Part shown: positions 6,837-15,617 of the stretch, in pieces
How positions within the stretch are numbered: the stretch's first letter is position 1
Layout of the letters: every line of letters starts with the position of its first letter
DNA from: DASRDR01 sp963812945 [NCBI: uncultured Candidatus Rokubacteria bacterium]
Lineage (GTDB): Bacteria > Methylomirabilota > Methylomirabilia > Rokubacteriales
Assembly (NCBI GenBank): GCA_963812945.1
Contig: CAWEXD010000010.1
Location: 372,001 to 436,000, forward strand
Length of the DNA stretch: 64,000 nucleotides
Direction: 5' to 3'
The notes under the pieces: model-generated
Told to the model about the DNA's origin: nothing
The model's input: only the letters and a program-made list of their open reading frames with translations
The model's database searches: none
Made by a program: the position numbers and the translations under genes

Positions 6837-9458
6837 TCATCGAACCGGGGTGGCGCCGAAGGCCCGAAGCGGGGCCAGCTGCGCCGCCAGGCCCGGTCGG
6901 ACGTCCGGGACGATCGTGACCCAGTCCACGTCGAGCGGGCCTCGCTCGTGATAGCGCAGGCGGAGCTCGACGTCCATCGGCTCGACCTCCGTCTCGAACG
7001 GCAGCGCGACGTCCTGCCACACCGGGAGCCCGGGCGGGGGCGACCAGTCACGGGCCCGCAGCACCGCGTGCCCGCCCCCAGGGTGATGCCCGACGACCTC
7101 CAGCGTGGCCGCGGGCCGCGTAGCCGCGGGTCGCCCGTCCCCCGGCGCCCGGAGCCGGAAGGTCGCGACGAAACGGCCGCGCAGGAAATGCTGCGGGAAC
7201 CACACCTTGAGATGGCCCGGCGGCGTGGTGCCCGGAAACGCGCGCACGAGCCGGCCCCCGCTCGCGTCCTTCGCCTCGACGATGAGCCCGAGGGGCGCCG
7301 GCGTGGTCTCCGCCTCGACGTGAAAGGTCTGCCCTCGCCAGAACGTCCGGCCCCGTCCGAGGAGCGCGGCGTATCGCTCGCGCCACGCGCTGTCATCCGG
7401 CCCCGGCGCCTCCAGCAGGGCGCGGAGCCCCTCGAGCAGACCGGGCGCGACGCGGCCCAGCTCGGCCAGGGTCGCGCGCGCCGCCTCGGGCGCCCCGGCG
7501 CCGGCCTGGGCGCGCGCCAGATGAAGAAGCCGGGCCGGCTCGGCCCACCGCGTTCCCCGGCACGCGTGCAGGTGGGGGATCGCGGGGTTCCCCTCCCCGC
7601 GATCGAGCAGGAGCTCCCCCGCGTCGCAGGGCGAGCCCAAGATCCGGACCGCGGCGCGTCCGCCGCTCGCCGCGAGGCGGATCCGGTACACCGGCTTGAA
7701 CCAGGGGAAGCCGCGCCACGGCTGGACGGTCACGAGCTGGGGGCGCACCGGATCGAGGGCCCAGGTGCGGCTTCGGACCCCTGACCGAAGCCGGAGACGC
7801 CCCGACCCGCTCAGGGCGAGCGTCACCTCGGCGAGGGGACGGCGGGCCACGAGGGTGAGCGTGATCGGCCGCCCGGGCATGACCGTCACCCCGGCGCGGT
7901 CCGGCACGGCGTCCGGATCGACGAAGACCACGCGCTCGTCGGCCGTCACGGCGTCGGCGGGTGGAAAGGCGTAGGGCGCGCGGGCCGGGTCGAGCTCGTA
8001 GACGACGATGGTCGGCGCCGTGAATCCCCACGGCAGGAGCTCGAAGCGCCGCAGGAGCTTGCCGTCGCGTTCGAGCGCCGCGGCCGCCTCGACGACACGC
8101 GCGTCACGTCGGGGCGAGTGCCAGCGGAGGAACCGGTCGTTCGACTGCGTGTCGCTGATCACGAGCTCCATTCGCTCGCCCGCGGCTGCGGTCCGGTCGT
8201 CTGCGAGGCTCGGTGTGATTCGGGCATCGGGCGGCACGTGACGCTCCCGCCAGCGCTGCGCGAATTCCCGCGTGTCTTCTTCCCAGAACAGGTAGGTCGC
8301 ATGGAGCGACCCGACCGTGCCGGCGACGGCGAGGGCCGCGCCAGCCGCGACCGCGGCCCGGGGCATCCGCGGACGGATCGCCGCCACGGCGAGCGCGCCC
8401 GTCAACGCCACGAACGGGGCCAGGACCACGAGATAGCGGTCGTCCAGCCCGTGCGGGCGGAACAGGACATAGATCGCGGTGAACACGGCCGGCGGCGCCA
8501 GGATCAGGCCTCCCCGCCAGCCCCGCCGGGCCAGCACGAGCGCGCCCCCCGCCGCGGCGACGCAGGCGGCCGGCCCGAGGAACTCGAGCGCGAGGCCCGC
8601 CAGGGCCCGGCCGCCGACGACGGGCGCCAGGTACCAGGGCGGGCGGGGGATGTTCGGCAGGAAGAGCCCGGACGGCACCTGCGTCACCCCCTCGATCCAC
8701 GCGCGGGGCGCGAGGACGAGCTTCGGCGTGCCCACCACGAACGCGAGACCGGCCATCCCCGCCGCGGCAACCACCAGCCCCGCGCGCTGGCGCCCGGTGC
8801 GGTGAGGCGCGCCGAGCGCCGCCACCAGAGTGGAGGCGAAGACCGCGCAACCGAAGAACTTGGCGGCGCCGGCCAAGCCGGCCAGGGCGCCCGCCGCCAG
8901 GAACGCCCCCGCGCGGCCGGCAACCAGCGCCGCCGCGGCCGCGTCGAGGCTCGCCATCACGAAGAAGGTCTGCGCCACGTCGCCCATCTCGTAGTGCGCG
9001 TGAACGATGGAGACCGGGCTGACGGCAAGCAACGCCGCGGCAAAGAGGCCCACCCGCCATCCGAAGAGCCGCCGGGCCGCGTCGTACACGAGGGCGACCG
9101 TCCCCGCTCCGAGGGCGGCGTTCAGGAGGCGCGCGGCGGCCACGACGGCCGTCCACGACGGCCCGGGGCCGAACGCGAACGGGTCGAGGAGCGTGACCGT
9201 CTTGAAGATGGCGGCCAGGACGTACATGTGGAGCACCGGGTAGGCCGTCTCGGGCACGAGCGCGCCGCGCATGAACGGGACCACGAGATCGAGCTGCTTC
9301 GGTGTGTCGGAGTGGTAGACCCACGGGAGACCATAGTTCGCGCCGACGGCCCGCAGCAGAAACGCGCCCACCACGCACGCCGCGAGGCATCCCCGCGGCG
9401 GTCGGGGCCGCGCGAGGAGCGTGCGAAGCCAGGGCGAGGCGGCCCGCGCGTAGGTCAC
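6837..9458 (-). CDS. GT39-type membrane glycosyltransferase with soluble C-terminal half (downstream paralog)
   Basis: 873 aa. The N-terminal half (about 1-400) is a multi-pass membrane glycosyltransferase of the PMT/ArnT (GT39) type, which uses a polyprenyl-phosphate sugar. It has an early acidic loop (YHSDTPKQLDLVVPFMRG), the conserved VSIVHAHYEMGD segment and PHGLDDRYLVVLAPF. The C-terminal half is soluble and unusual: a beta-rich part (WRGFPWFKPVYRIRL), a Leu/Ala helical part with a Cys pair near a CDAGELLLDRGEGNP segment, and a final beta-sandwich-like part. GTG start at 9458, 7 nt after the stop of the upstream paralog, so the two are cotranscribed. Acceptor and sugar are unknown. Confidence 0.8.
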   Translation of the reverse strand: MTYARAASPWLRTLLARPRPPRGCLAACVVGAFLLRAVGANYGLPWVYHSDTPKQLDLVVPFMRGALVPETAYPVLHMYVLAAIFKTVTLLDPFAFGPGPSWTAVVAAARLLNAALGAGTVALVYDAARRLFGWRVGLFAAALLAVSPVSIVHAHYEMGDVAQTFFVMASLDAAAAALVAGRAGAFLAAGALAGLAGAAKFFGCAVFASTLVAALGAPHRTGRQRAGLVVAAAGMAGLAFVVGTPKLVLAPRAWIEGVTQVPSGLFLPNIPRPPWYLAPVVGGRALAGLALEFLGPAACVAAAGGALVLARRGWRGGLILAPPAVFTAIYVLFRPHGLDDRYLVVLAPFVALTGALAVAAIRPRMPRAAVAAGAALAVAGTVGSLHATYLFWEEDTREFAQRWRERHVPPDARITPSLADDRTAAAGERMELVISDTQSNDRFLRWHSPRRDARVVEAAAALERDGKLLRRFELLPWGFTAPTIVVYELDPARAPYAFPPADAVTADERVVFVDPDAVPDRAGVTVMPGRPITLTLVARRPLAEVTLALSGSGRLRLRSGVRSRTWALDPVRPQLVTVQPWRGFPWFKPVYRIRLAASGGRAAVRILGSPCDAGELLLDRGEGNPAIPHLHACRGTRWAEPARLLHLARAQAGAGAPEAARATLAELGRVAPGLLEGLRALLEAPGPDDSAWRERYAALLGRGRTFWRGQTFHVEAETTPAPLGLIVEAKDASGGRLVRAFPGTTPPGHLKVWFPQHFLRGRFVATFRLRAPGDGRPAATRPAATLEVVGHHPGGGHAVLRARDWSPPPGLPVWQDVALPFETEVEPMDVELRLRYHERGPLDVDWVTIVPDVRPGLAAQLAPLRAFGATPVR

Positions 9459-9465
9459 GCGCCGC

Positions 9466-12057
9466 TCAGCCAGGCGGCAGGGTCACGAGCGGACGGAGGA
9501 CGGCGAGCCGCTCGGCGAGGCTCGCCCGCACGTCCGGGATCACGGTCACCCGGTCCACGTCGAGCGTACCCCGGCCGTGGTAGTGGGCCCGGAGCTCGAG
9601 ATCCACCGGTTCCAGATTGGTCGAAAAGGGCAGGACGACGTCCTCCCAGGCGGCGGCCCCGGATCCGGGGATCCACTCCCGGGCGGCGACCACGTCGTAC
9701 CCGCGTCCGGGGAGGTGGCGGACGATCTCGAGCTTGGCTACCGGTCCCGGACCTGCCCGCGTCCCCCGCACCCGGAAGATCCCCAGGAACCGCCCCCGGA
9801 GGAAGTGCTCGGGCAGCCAGATCTTGAGGGGGCCCGGGGGCGTCGCGCCGGCGGCCGAGCGCAGGAAGCGGCCGCCGCTGGCCGTCGCGTCCTCCGCCAC
9901 GACGCCGAGCCGCGCCGGGGACGCCTCGGCCTCGCCGTGGAAGGTGTGGCCGTGCCAGGTGAAGGCGCCCCGGCCCGCGAGCGTCGCATAGCGTGCGCGC
10001 CACGCTTCCCCGTCCGGCTGGGCGACGAGCTCCGTGAGTCTCGCGAAGAGCCCGGGCGCCGCCCGCTCGAGCTCGGCGAGCGCCGTCCGGGCCTCGTCGG
10101 GTTGGCCCGATCGCGCCCGGGCCCACGCCAGGTCGAGCAGCCGCTCCGGCCGCATCCAGCGCGCGTCCCGGCACGCCTCGAGCAGGGTGATGCCCGCGGC
10201 CCAGTCCTCGTGGGCGAGCCGCTGCTCGGCCACCTCGCAGGGCGTGCGGAGCAGGCGCACGGCCACCCGGCCCTCGGCCGTCTCGAGCCTCACGCGGTAG
10301 ACCGGCTTGAACCACGGGAACTCCCGCCACGGCGCGAGCTCGACGAGGGTCGGACGCCGGGGGTCCACGGACCAGCTCCGGCTCGAGAGCCCCCAGCCGA
10401 CGCGCAACCGGCCCTCGCCCGAGAGGGCGAGCGTGATCCGGGGCAGCGGCGTCCGCGACACGAAGGTCCACGTGCGTGGGTGCCCCGGCATCACGACCAC
10501 GGCAGCACGGTCGGGCACCGCGTCGGGATCGACGAAGACGACGGCCTCGTCCGAGGCCGCGGCGTCCGGAGGCAGAAAGGCGTACGGCGCTCGCATCGAC
10601 TCCAGGTCGTAGAGGGCGATCGTCGGCGCGATGAAGCCCCGCGGCAGGAGCTCGAACCGCCGCAGGAGCTTCCCCTCGCGCTCGAGCCGCGCCAAGGCCC
10701 GGACGATCGGTTCCAGTTTCTGCGCCGAGTGCCAGGCATGGTACCGATCGTCGCTCTGCGTGTCGGTGCTGAGGAGGGACGCGCCGCGGGTCCGCGGGTC
10801 GTCGAACGCCCAGTCGCGAAGCCCGACCCAGGTGGCCTCGGCCGGGACGTGACGCCGCCGCCACCGGAGCGCATGCTCGCGCGTGTCGTCGGTCCAGAAG
10901 AGATAGGCCACGTGGAGCGCGTCCACCGCCGCCACGGCGAGGAGCGCGACGGCCACCACGAAGGCCGCGCGGCGCGACCAGCGGGACAGCGCCAGGGCAG
11001 CCACCGCGGCCCCGAGCGTCATGAAGGGGGCGAGGATCACGAGGTACCGGTCATCGAGCCCGTGCGGCCGGAACCACAAGTAGATCCCGAGCACGATGGC
11101 GGGAGTCACCAGGACGATGGCCCCTCGCCACCCGCGCCGCGCCAGGACGGCGGCCCCGGCGAGCGCCGCCACGCAGAGCGGCCACCCGAACCACGCGAGG
11201 GCGAGCCCCACGACCATGCGGCCCCCGAGCCAGAGGCGCTGGAGCGGCGGGGGCGGCGGCCCGAGGAACAGCTCCGGCGATTCGCGGACCTGGGCCAGCC
11301 AGCGGCCGGGCTCGAGGAGGAGGAGCGGCGTGCTGAGGACGAAGGCCCCGAGCCCCGCGAGGCCCGCCCCGGCGAGGAGCGCGACGACCCGGGCCGGCGC
11401 GCGGCGCCGGCCACCGAGCGCCGCCACCAGGCCCGTCGCGATCACGACGACGCCGAAGAACTTGGCGGACGCGGCCAGGCCCGCCAGGACGCCCGTCGCC
11501 AGGAACGCCGCGGGTCCCCCGCCCAGGAGCGCCGCCGTCGCCGCGCCGAGGGCCGCGACGACGAAGAACGCCTGGGGAACGTCGCCCATCTCGTAGTGGG
11601 CGTGCACGATCGAGACCGGGCTGAGCGCCAGGAGGGCGGCGGCGAGCAGCCCGACGCGCCAGCCGAACAGCCAGCGCGCCAGGACGGCGAGGAGCGCGAC
11701 GGTCGCCGTGCCCAGGAGCGCATTCAGCACCCGGACGGTGACGACCAGCTGTGGCCACGAGGGCTGGCCCGCCGGGCCGTGTGGGTCGACGAGCGCGCCG
11801 GCGCGGAGCAAGAGCGCCGCGAGGTACATGTGGAGCACGGGGTACGTGTCCGCGGGGACCAGGTCGCCGCGCATGAAGGGCACGATCCGCTCGAGCTGCT
11901 TCGACGTGTCCGAGTGGTAGACCCACTCGGGCATCCCGTAGCTGACCCCGGCCACGCGCAGGAGGAAGGCGATCGCCAGAATCGCGCCGAGGAGCCACCC
12001 GCCCCACGCGGGACGCGCGGCGGCGCTCGAAGCCGCGGCGGGCGAGGCCGGGTGCAC
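9466..12057 (-). CDS. GT39-type membrane glycosyltransferase with soluble C-terminal half (upstream paralog)
   Basis: 863 aa from the GTG at 12057. It aligns by eye with the next gene from end to end: YHSDTSKQLERIVPFMRG, VSIVHAHYEMGDVPQAFFVV, PHGLDDRYLVILAPF, WREFPWFKPVYRVRL and a shared C-terminus with LDVDRVTVIPDVR. The open frame runs on to 12189, but that start lies inside divergent hisC. The GTG at 12057 sits 6 nt after a TACAAT box, the spacing expected for a leaderless transcript. Probably acts on a lipid-linked or surface acceptor at the outer face of the inner membrane; no polysaccharide genes nearby identify the substrate. Confidence 0.8.
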   Translation of the reverse strand: MHPASPAAASSAAARPAWGGWLLGAILAIAFLLRVAGVSYGMPEWVYHSDTSKQLERIVPFMRGDLVPADTYPVLHMYLAALLLRAGALVDPHGPAGQPSWPQLVVTVRVLNALLGTATVALLAVLARWLFGWRVGLLAAALLALSPVSIVHAHYEMGDVPQAFFVVAALGAATAALLGGGPAAFLATGVLAGLAASAKFFGVVVIATGLVAALGGRRRAPARVVALLAGAGLAGLGAFVLSTPLLLLEPGRWLAQVRESPELFLGPPPPPLQRLWLGGRMVVGLALAWFGWPLCVAALAGAAVLARRGWRGAIVLVTPAIVLGIYLWFRPHGLDDRYLVILAPFMTLGAAVAALALSRWSRRAAFVVAVALLAVAAVDALHVAYLFWTDDTREHALRWRRRHVPAEATWVGLRDWAFDDPRTRGASLLSTDTQSDDRYHAWHSAQKLEPIVRALARLEREGKLLRRFELLPRGFIAPTIALYDLESMRAPYAFLPPDAAASDEAVVFVDPDAVPDRAAVVVMPGHPRTWTFVSRTPLPRITLALSGEGRLRVGWGLSSRSWSVDPRRPTLVELAPWREFPWFKPVYRVRLETAEGRVAVRLLRTPCEVAEQRLAHEDWAAGITLLEACRDARWMRPERLLDLAWARARSGQPDEARTALAELERAAPGLFARLTELVAQPDGEAWRARYATLAGRGAFTWHGHTFHGEAEASPARLGVVAEDATASGGRFLRSAAGATPPGPLKIWLPEHFLRGRFLGIFRVRGTRAGPGPVAKLEIVRHLPGRGYDVVAAREWIPGSGAAAWEDVVLPFSTNLEPVDLELRAHYHGRGTLDVDRVTVIPDVRASLAERLAVLRPLVTLPPG

Positions 12058-12062
12058 GCCCC

Positions 12063-12068
12063 GATTGT
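12063..12068 (-). promoter_or_regulatory. -10 element 6 nt before the GTG of the upstream GT39 gene
   Basis: TACAAT on the minus strand, 6 nt before the GTG at 12057; no good -35 at 17 bp. The same TAnnnT-N6-GTG arrangement occurs before the UPF0126 gene at 63157. Confidence 0.35.
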
Positions 12069-12131
12069 ACTCGGCGCGCGCGGTGGGTGGCGGCCGGAAG
12101 GCGTCACGAACGATGTTACACTCCGTCCGCC

Positions 12132-13226
12132 ATGCCGCCCCGCTGGCGATCAGTCCTCGCCGAGATCGAGCCCTACGTCGTGCCGCCACCGCTCGACGCG
12201 CTGGCGGCCGAGCTCGGCCAGCCGGTCCTGCGCCTGTCGGCCAACGAGAACCCGCTGGGCCCGTCGCCCCTCGCCGTCGCCGCGATCCGCCGGGAGGCCG
12301 AGCGGATCCACCTCTACCCCGACGGGGGCGCGCCGGCCCTCGCCGAAGCGGTGGCCGGGGCGCTCGGCATCGCGCCCGGGCAGCTGCTCTTCGGCAACGG
12401 CGGCGACGAGATCATCACGCTCCTCGCGCGCGCGCTCCTGGATCCCGGCGACGAGGTGGTCATCCCGGACCCGTCCTTCGAGCCGTACACGACCACGACC
12501 CGGCTGGCCGGGGCGACGGTGGTCCCGAGCCCGCTCCGCGATTACCGGATCGATCTCGACGACGTCCTGGCCCGCATCGGGCCCCGCACGAAGCTCGTCT
12601 GCCTGTCAAGCCCGCATAATCCCACCGGGACGGTGCTCGCCCGCGGCGCGTGGGAGCGATTCTGCGCCCGGTGTCCGGCCGACGTGCTGGTGCTCCTCGA
12701 CGAGGCGTACGTCGACTTCATCGAGGCGCCCGACCGCGCCGCGGACGGGCTCACGACGCTCCCGGCCCGGCCCGATGGGCTCGTGCTGCTACGGACGTTC
12801 TCCAAGATCACCGGGCTGGCGGGGCTCCGGGTCGGCTACGCGATCGCGAGCCCCGGGGTGATCGGACAGCTCGAGCGGACGCGGGAGCCCTTCAACGTCG
12901 GGCGGGTCGCGCAGGCAGGCGCGGCCGCCGCCGCGCGCGATCCGGCGCACTGCGAGGCGACACGCCGGGTCGTGTGGGCGGAACGACGGGCGCTCTCGGC
13001 GGCCTTCGCCGCCCGGGGACTCTCGCATCCCCCGACGGAGGCCAATTTCCTGCTGGTCCGCCTGGACCGGCCCGCCGTCCCGGTGGTCGCGGCGCTGCGG
13101 GCGCGGGGCGTGCTGGTGCGCGACGGGGCCGCCGTCGGTTACCCGGACCACCTCCGCATCAGCGTCGGCACCCCGGAGCAGAACGCGCGGCTCCTCGCCG
13201 CGCTCGACGTCGCCCTGACGCGCTAG
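12132..13226 (+). CDS. hisC: Histidinol-phosphate aminotransferase
   Basis: 364-aa PLP-dependent class I/II aminotransferase converting imidazole-acetol phosphate and glutamate to histidinol phosphate. Family hallmarks: RLSANENPLGPSP near residue 36, the cofactor region GNGGDEII, SSPHNPTG, the acidic LLDEAYVDF, the PLP lysine in TFSKITGLAGLRVGY and the substrate Arg in HLRISVGTPEQN near the end. The start is the ATG at 12132 giving MPPRWRSVL; TACACT at 12117-12122 ends 9 nt upstream, so the mRNA may be leaderless. It stands alone without other his genes, and relatives of the family can also act on aromatic amino acids. Confidence 0.9.
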   Translation: MPPRWRSVLAEIEPYVVPPPLDALAAELGQPVLRLSANENPLGPSPLAVAAIRREAERIHLYPDGGAPALAEAVAGALGIAPGQLLFGNGGDEIITLLARALLDPGDEVVIPDPSFEPYTTTTRLAGATVVPSPLRDYRIDLDDVLARIGPRTKLVCLSSPHNPTGTVLARGAWERFCARCPADVLVLLDEAYVDFIEAPDRAADGLTTLPARPDGLVLLRTFSKITGLAGLRVGYAIASPGVIGQLERTREPFNVGRVAQAGAAAAARDPAHCEATRRVVWAERRALSAAFAARGLSHPPTEANFLLVRLDRPAVPVVAALRARGVLVRDGAAVGYPDHLRISVGTPEQNARLLAALDVALTR

Positions 13227-13238
13227 GGGCCGGCGCGC

Positions 13239-13709
13239 TTACGGCGTGCGCTTGGCCCCCGGGCGGGTGGCCACCGGCGTCGCCTTCGGCTTGGCCGGCG
13301 ACGCCTTCGCCATGCCCGGCTTCTCGGCCTTCTTCTCGACCTTGGCCGTCGCCACGGGGCGCGTCTGCGCCGCCTTCTCGAGCGCCACCACCCGGTCGGC
13401 GAGCGTCTCCTTCTCGGCCGAGATGGCGACGAGCCGTTTCTGGATCGTGTCGACCTGGCGCTGGGCGTCCTCGGCCCTCAAGCGCTGCGTCTCGGCCTCG
13501 GCGCGGAGCCCGTTGACCTGCGCCCCGAGGGCCTCGGCGCGGCTGGCGGTCTGGTTCCACTGGTACCCGACGAAGACCAGCGCGAGGGCGAGGATCACGC
13601 TCGCGATCGCGCCCCAGGCGCGGCGCCGCGGCTCGTCCTCGTACATCTCGTCCATGTCGTCGTCCGGGTCCCGCGGCTCGGGCTTGAGCTCTTGCTGAAT
13701 CGTCGCCAT
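13239..13709 (-). CDS. Single-pass membrane protein with coiled coil and Lys/Ala/Pro-rich tail
   Basis: 156 aa. Residues 1-30 are acidic and cytoplasmic (DPDDDMDEMYEDEP), followed by one hydrophobic helix (AIASVILALALVFVGYQW), a heptad-like coiled coil at about residues 52-110, and a basic tail of Lys, Ala and Pro (AKVEKKAEKPGMAKASPAKP). The layout is typical of small envelope-spanning or scaffold proteins, but I do not recognise the family. ATG at 13709 behind GGGAGGTG. It converges on hisC with a 12-nt gap. Confidence 0.7.
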   Translation of the reverse strand: MATIQQELKPEPRDPDDDMDEMYEDEPRRRAWGAIASVILALALVFVGYQWNQTASRAEALGAQVNGLRAEAETQRLRAEDAQRQVDTIQKRLVAISAEKETLADRVVALEKAAQTRPVATAKVEKKAEKPGMAKASPAKPKATPVATRPGAKRTP

Positions 13710-13839
13710 GCGCGCACCTCCCTCGCGCGCGATTGTCCCACCGGGGCCGTGGGCCCCCAAAAGAAATTCGTGGCGCGCCGGCCTCGTCAGGGCTCGGTCG
13801 GCGCACGGCGCTGCGGTATAGTGCGAGCACCGGAGGGCG

Positions 13840-14403
13840 ATGATGGCAACAGGCGATCCGGCGCGGACGCCCGGGCTGACGCGCTTCTTCGAGCGCGTCG
13901 TCCGCCAGGCGCTCGGCGACCTCCGGCTCGGCGGCCCGGCCGAGGGCGCGTATCTCGCCGCACTGCTCACCCGGTTCGCGCGCACGGAGGAGCTCTATGC
14001 CATTCGCGACGCGGCGGGCCGGCCGCTCGACTCGGTGGCGGGCCTCCTGATCGAGGCCGAGCGCGCCTGGGACTTCCAGGCCCCGGATTTCGATCCCTTC
14101 CGGGAGCGGCGGGTGCGCCAGCACGTGGGCGACTACGCGCTCTTCATGACGGGGCTCTTCCGCGAGCATGTCGAGCGGCGGGCGGGCGCCCAGTACTACG
14201 TGCGGCAGGGGCAGCGAGCCTACCAGGCCGTCGCCGACTTCGAGCGCTCCGCCCTCCGGCCGGACGCGCGCCTGTTCGGGGCCCTCGCGGCAGGCTTCGA
14301 GCGCTACGCGGGGGCGCTCGCCTATCTCAAGCGCGTGTACTTCGGCCCGGTCGACTCCCCGCCCGCTCTCCAGCCGGTGCTGCGCCTCCTGACCCAATGG
14401 TAG
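13840..14403 (+). CDS. Conserved hypothetical protein, 187 aa
   Basis: Predicted soluble, mostly helical protein (TRFFERVVRQALGDLRL, QHVGDYALFMTGLFREHVE, FERYAGALAYLKRVYF). No signal, membrane segment or known motif. GGAGGG at 13832 precedes two consecutive ATGs (13840 and 13843), and the second has the better spacing. A TATAGT box at 13817-13822 may be its promoter. The stop overlaps the next ATG (ATGGTAG), so the two are translationally coupled. Codon use is like its neighbours. No function assigned. Confidence 0.75.
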   Translation: MMATGDPARTPGLTRFFERVVRQALGDLRLGGPAEGAYLAALLTRFARTEELYAIRDAAGRPLDSVAGLLIEAERAWDFQAPDFDPFRERRVRQHVGDYALFMTGLFREHVERRAGAQYYVRQGQRAYQAVADFERSALRPDARLFGALAAGFERYAGALAYLKRVYFGPVDSPPALQPVLRLLTQW

Positions 14404-15617
14404 GGGCTGCCCTGGAGGCGCTCGTCGGCGGCGAGCCCCCCGACGAGGCGCTCGAGGCGGCGCTCGCGACGATCCCGGCCGGCGAGCTCGAGGCGGCGCT
14501 CCGGTGGCTCGCGCGCGAGCGCGGGGTGGACGCCCTGCCCATTCTCCGGCGCTGCCTGGAGGGGCGGGTCGAGCGCGCGGTCGCGGCCGCGCAGGCGCTC
14601 GGGACGCTTCCTGTGCCGGCCGCCGCCGAGGCGCTCGAGACGGTCGAGGCCGCCACGGTCCCCAAGGCAGTCCGCACGGCCGCGCGCCGGGCGCTCTACC
14701 GGCTCCGCCAAGCGGGCGTCGCGCGCCCCGAGGCCCCGGCCCGGCCGGCCGCGGCAGCCCGCGTGACCCCGGACGAAGCCTGGATGTCCGCCATCGACGG
14801 CACGGGCGGGCGGGGCCTCTGGCTCACCCTGGCGGGACCGTACGGGGAGCGCACGCTCCTGGCCGCGATCGTCTCCGACGAGACGGGGCTCGTCGACTTC
14901 TCGGCCGGGACCCTGGCCAAGCGCCGAGTCGAGGAGCGCCTGCGCGCGCTCCGCGCCGAGAGTCCGCTGCCCTGGGTGACGGTCCCGGCCGGCTGGGCGT
15001 GGGCCCATCTGGTGGCCGCGGCGGACCGCGCCCGCGCGCACGGTCACCCCGTGCCGGCCGAGCTCGCGGGCTGGATCGCGCGCCTCGGCATCCCCCCGGC
15101 CGAGGCGGCTCCGATCCACGCACTCTTGCCCGAAACCGCCCCGGCGAGCGAGGAACGCAGCCTCCTCGAGCGCTCGGCCACGCTGCTCACGCTCCCCGAG
15201 TTCACGGGCTGGTTCCTGGACCCCCTCAGCCTGGCGAGCGACGCCCTGGAATGGCTTCAGGCGCTGGAGAGCCGGCTCGTCGTGAGCGACCAGATCAAGG
15301 CCGAGCGGCTCGCGGCCCTCGTGGACCGGGTCATCGAGAGCCGCTTCGACGACGCGACGCGCCACCGCTGGCAGGCGCGACTCGAGGACCAGGCCTACGT
15401 GCTCCTGGCCCTCGGGCGCGCGCCCGATGCCGCGACGGCCGTCGCCGTCGCCCGCGCGCTGGCCGCTCAGGACACGGCCCCCTGGCGCATCCCGTTCTTC
15501 CGCGCGCTCGGCGAGCGGAGCCTCCAGATCGCCGGGGAGGTCGCGACCGGCCGGCTGTCCGCCAGCGCGGCGAGCCGGGCGCCGCGCGGCCCGGCCACGC
15601 CGGTCCGCGGTAGCTAG
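14397..15617 (+). CDS. Conserved hypothetical protein with HEAT-like N-terminus
   Basis: 406 aa starting at the ATG at 14397, which overlaps the end of the preceding gene by 7 nt. Residues 1-110 are Ala/Leu-rich helical repeats of HEAT-like style (AVAAAQALGTLPVPAAAEALE, TARRALYRLRQAG). After a Pro/Ala linker, the remainder contains a short beta segment (GGRGLWLTLAGPYGERTLLA) and more helices. No transmembrane or catalytic motif is visible. With the 187-aa partner upstream it forms a tight pair that probably acts together. No function assigned. Confidence 0.75.
   Translation: MVGAALEALVGGEPPDEALEAALATIPAGELEAALRWLARERGVDALPILRRCLEGRVERAVAAAQALGTLPVPAAAEALETVEAATVPKAVRTAARRALYRLRQAGVARPEAPARPAAAARVTPDEAWMSAIDGTGGRGLWLTLAGPYGERTLLAAIVSDETGLVDFSAGTLAKRRVEERLRALRAESPLPWVTVPAGWAWAHLVAAADRARAHGHPVPAELAGWIARLGIPPAEAAPIHALLPETAPASEERSLLERSATLLTLPEFTGWFLDPLSLASDALEWLQALESRLVVSDQIKAERLAALVDRVIESRFDDATRHRWQARLEDQAYVLLALGRAPDAATAVAVARALAAQDTAPWRIPFFRALGERSLQIAGEVATGRLSASAASRAPRGPATPVRGS

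Noticed and set aside
9577-12861. Plus-strand open frame of 1094 codons
   Set aside because: Antisense shadow of the upstream GT39 gene running into hisC in a wrong frame.
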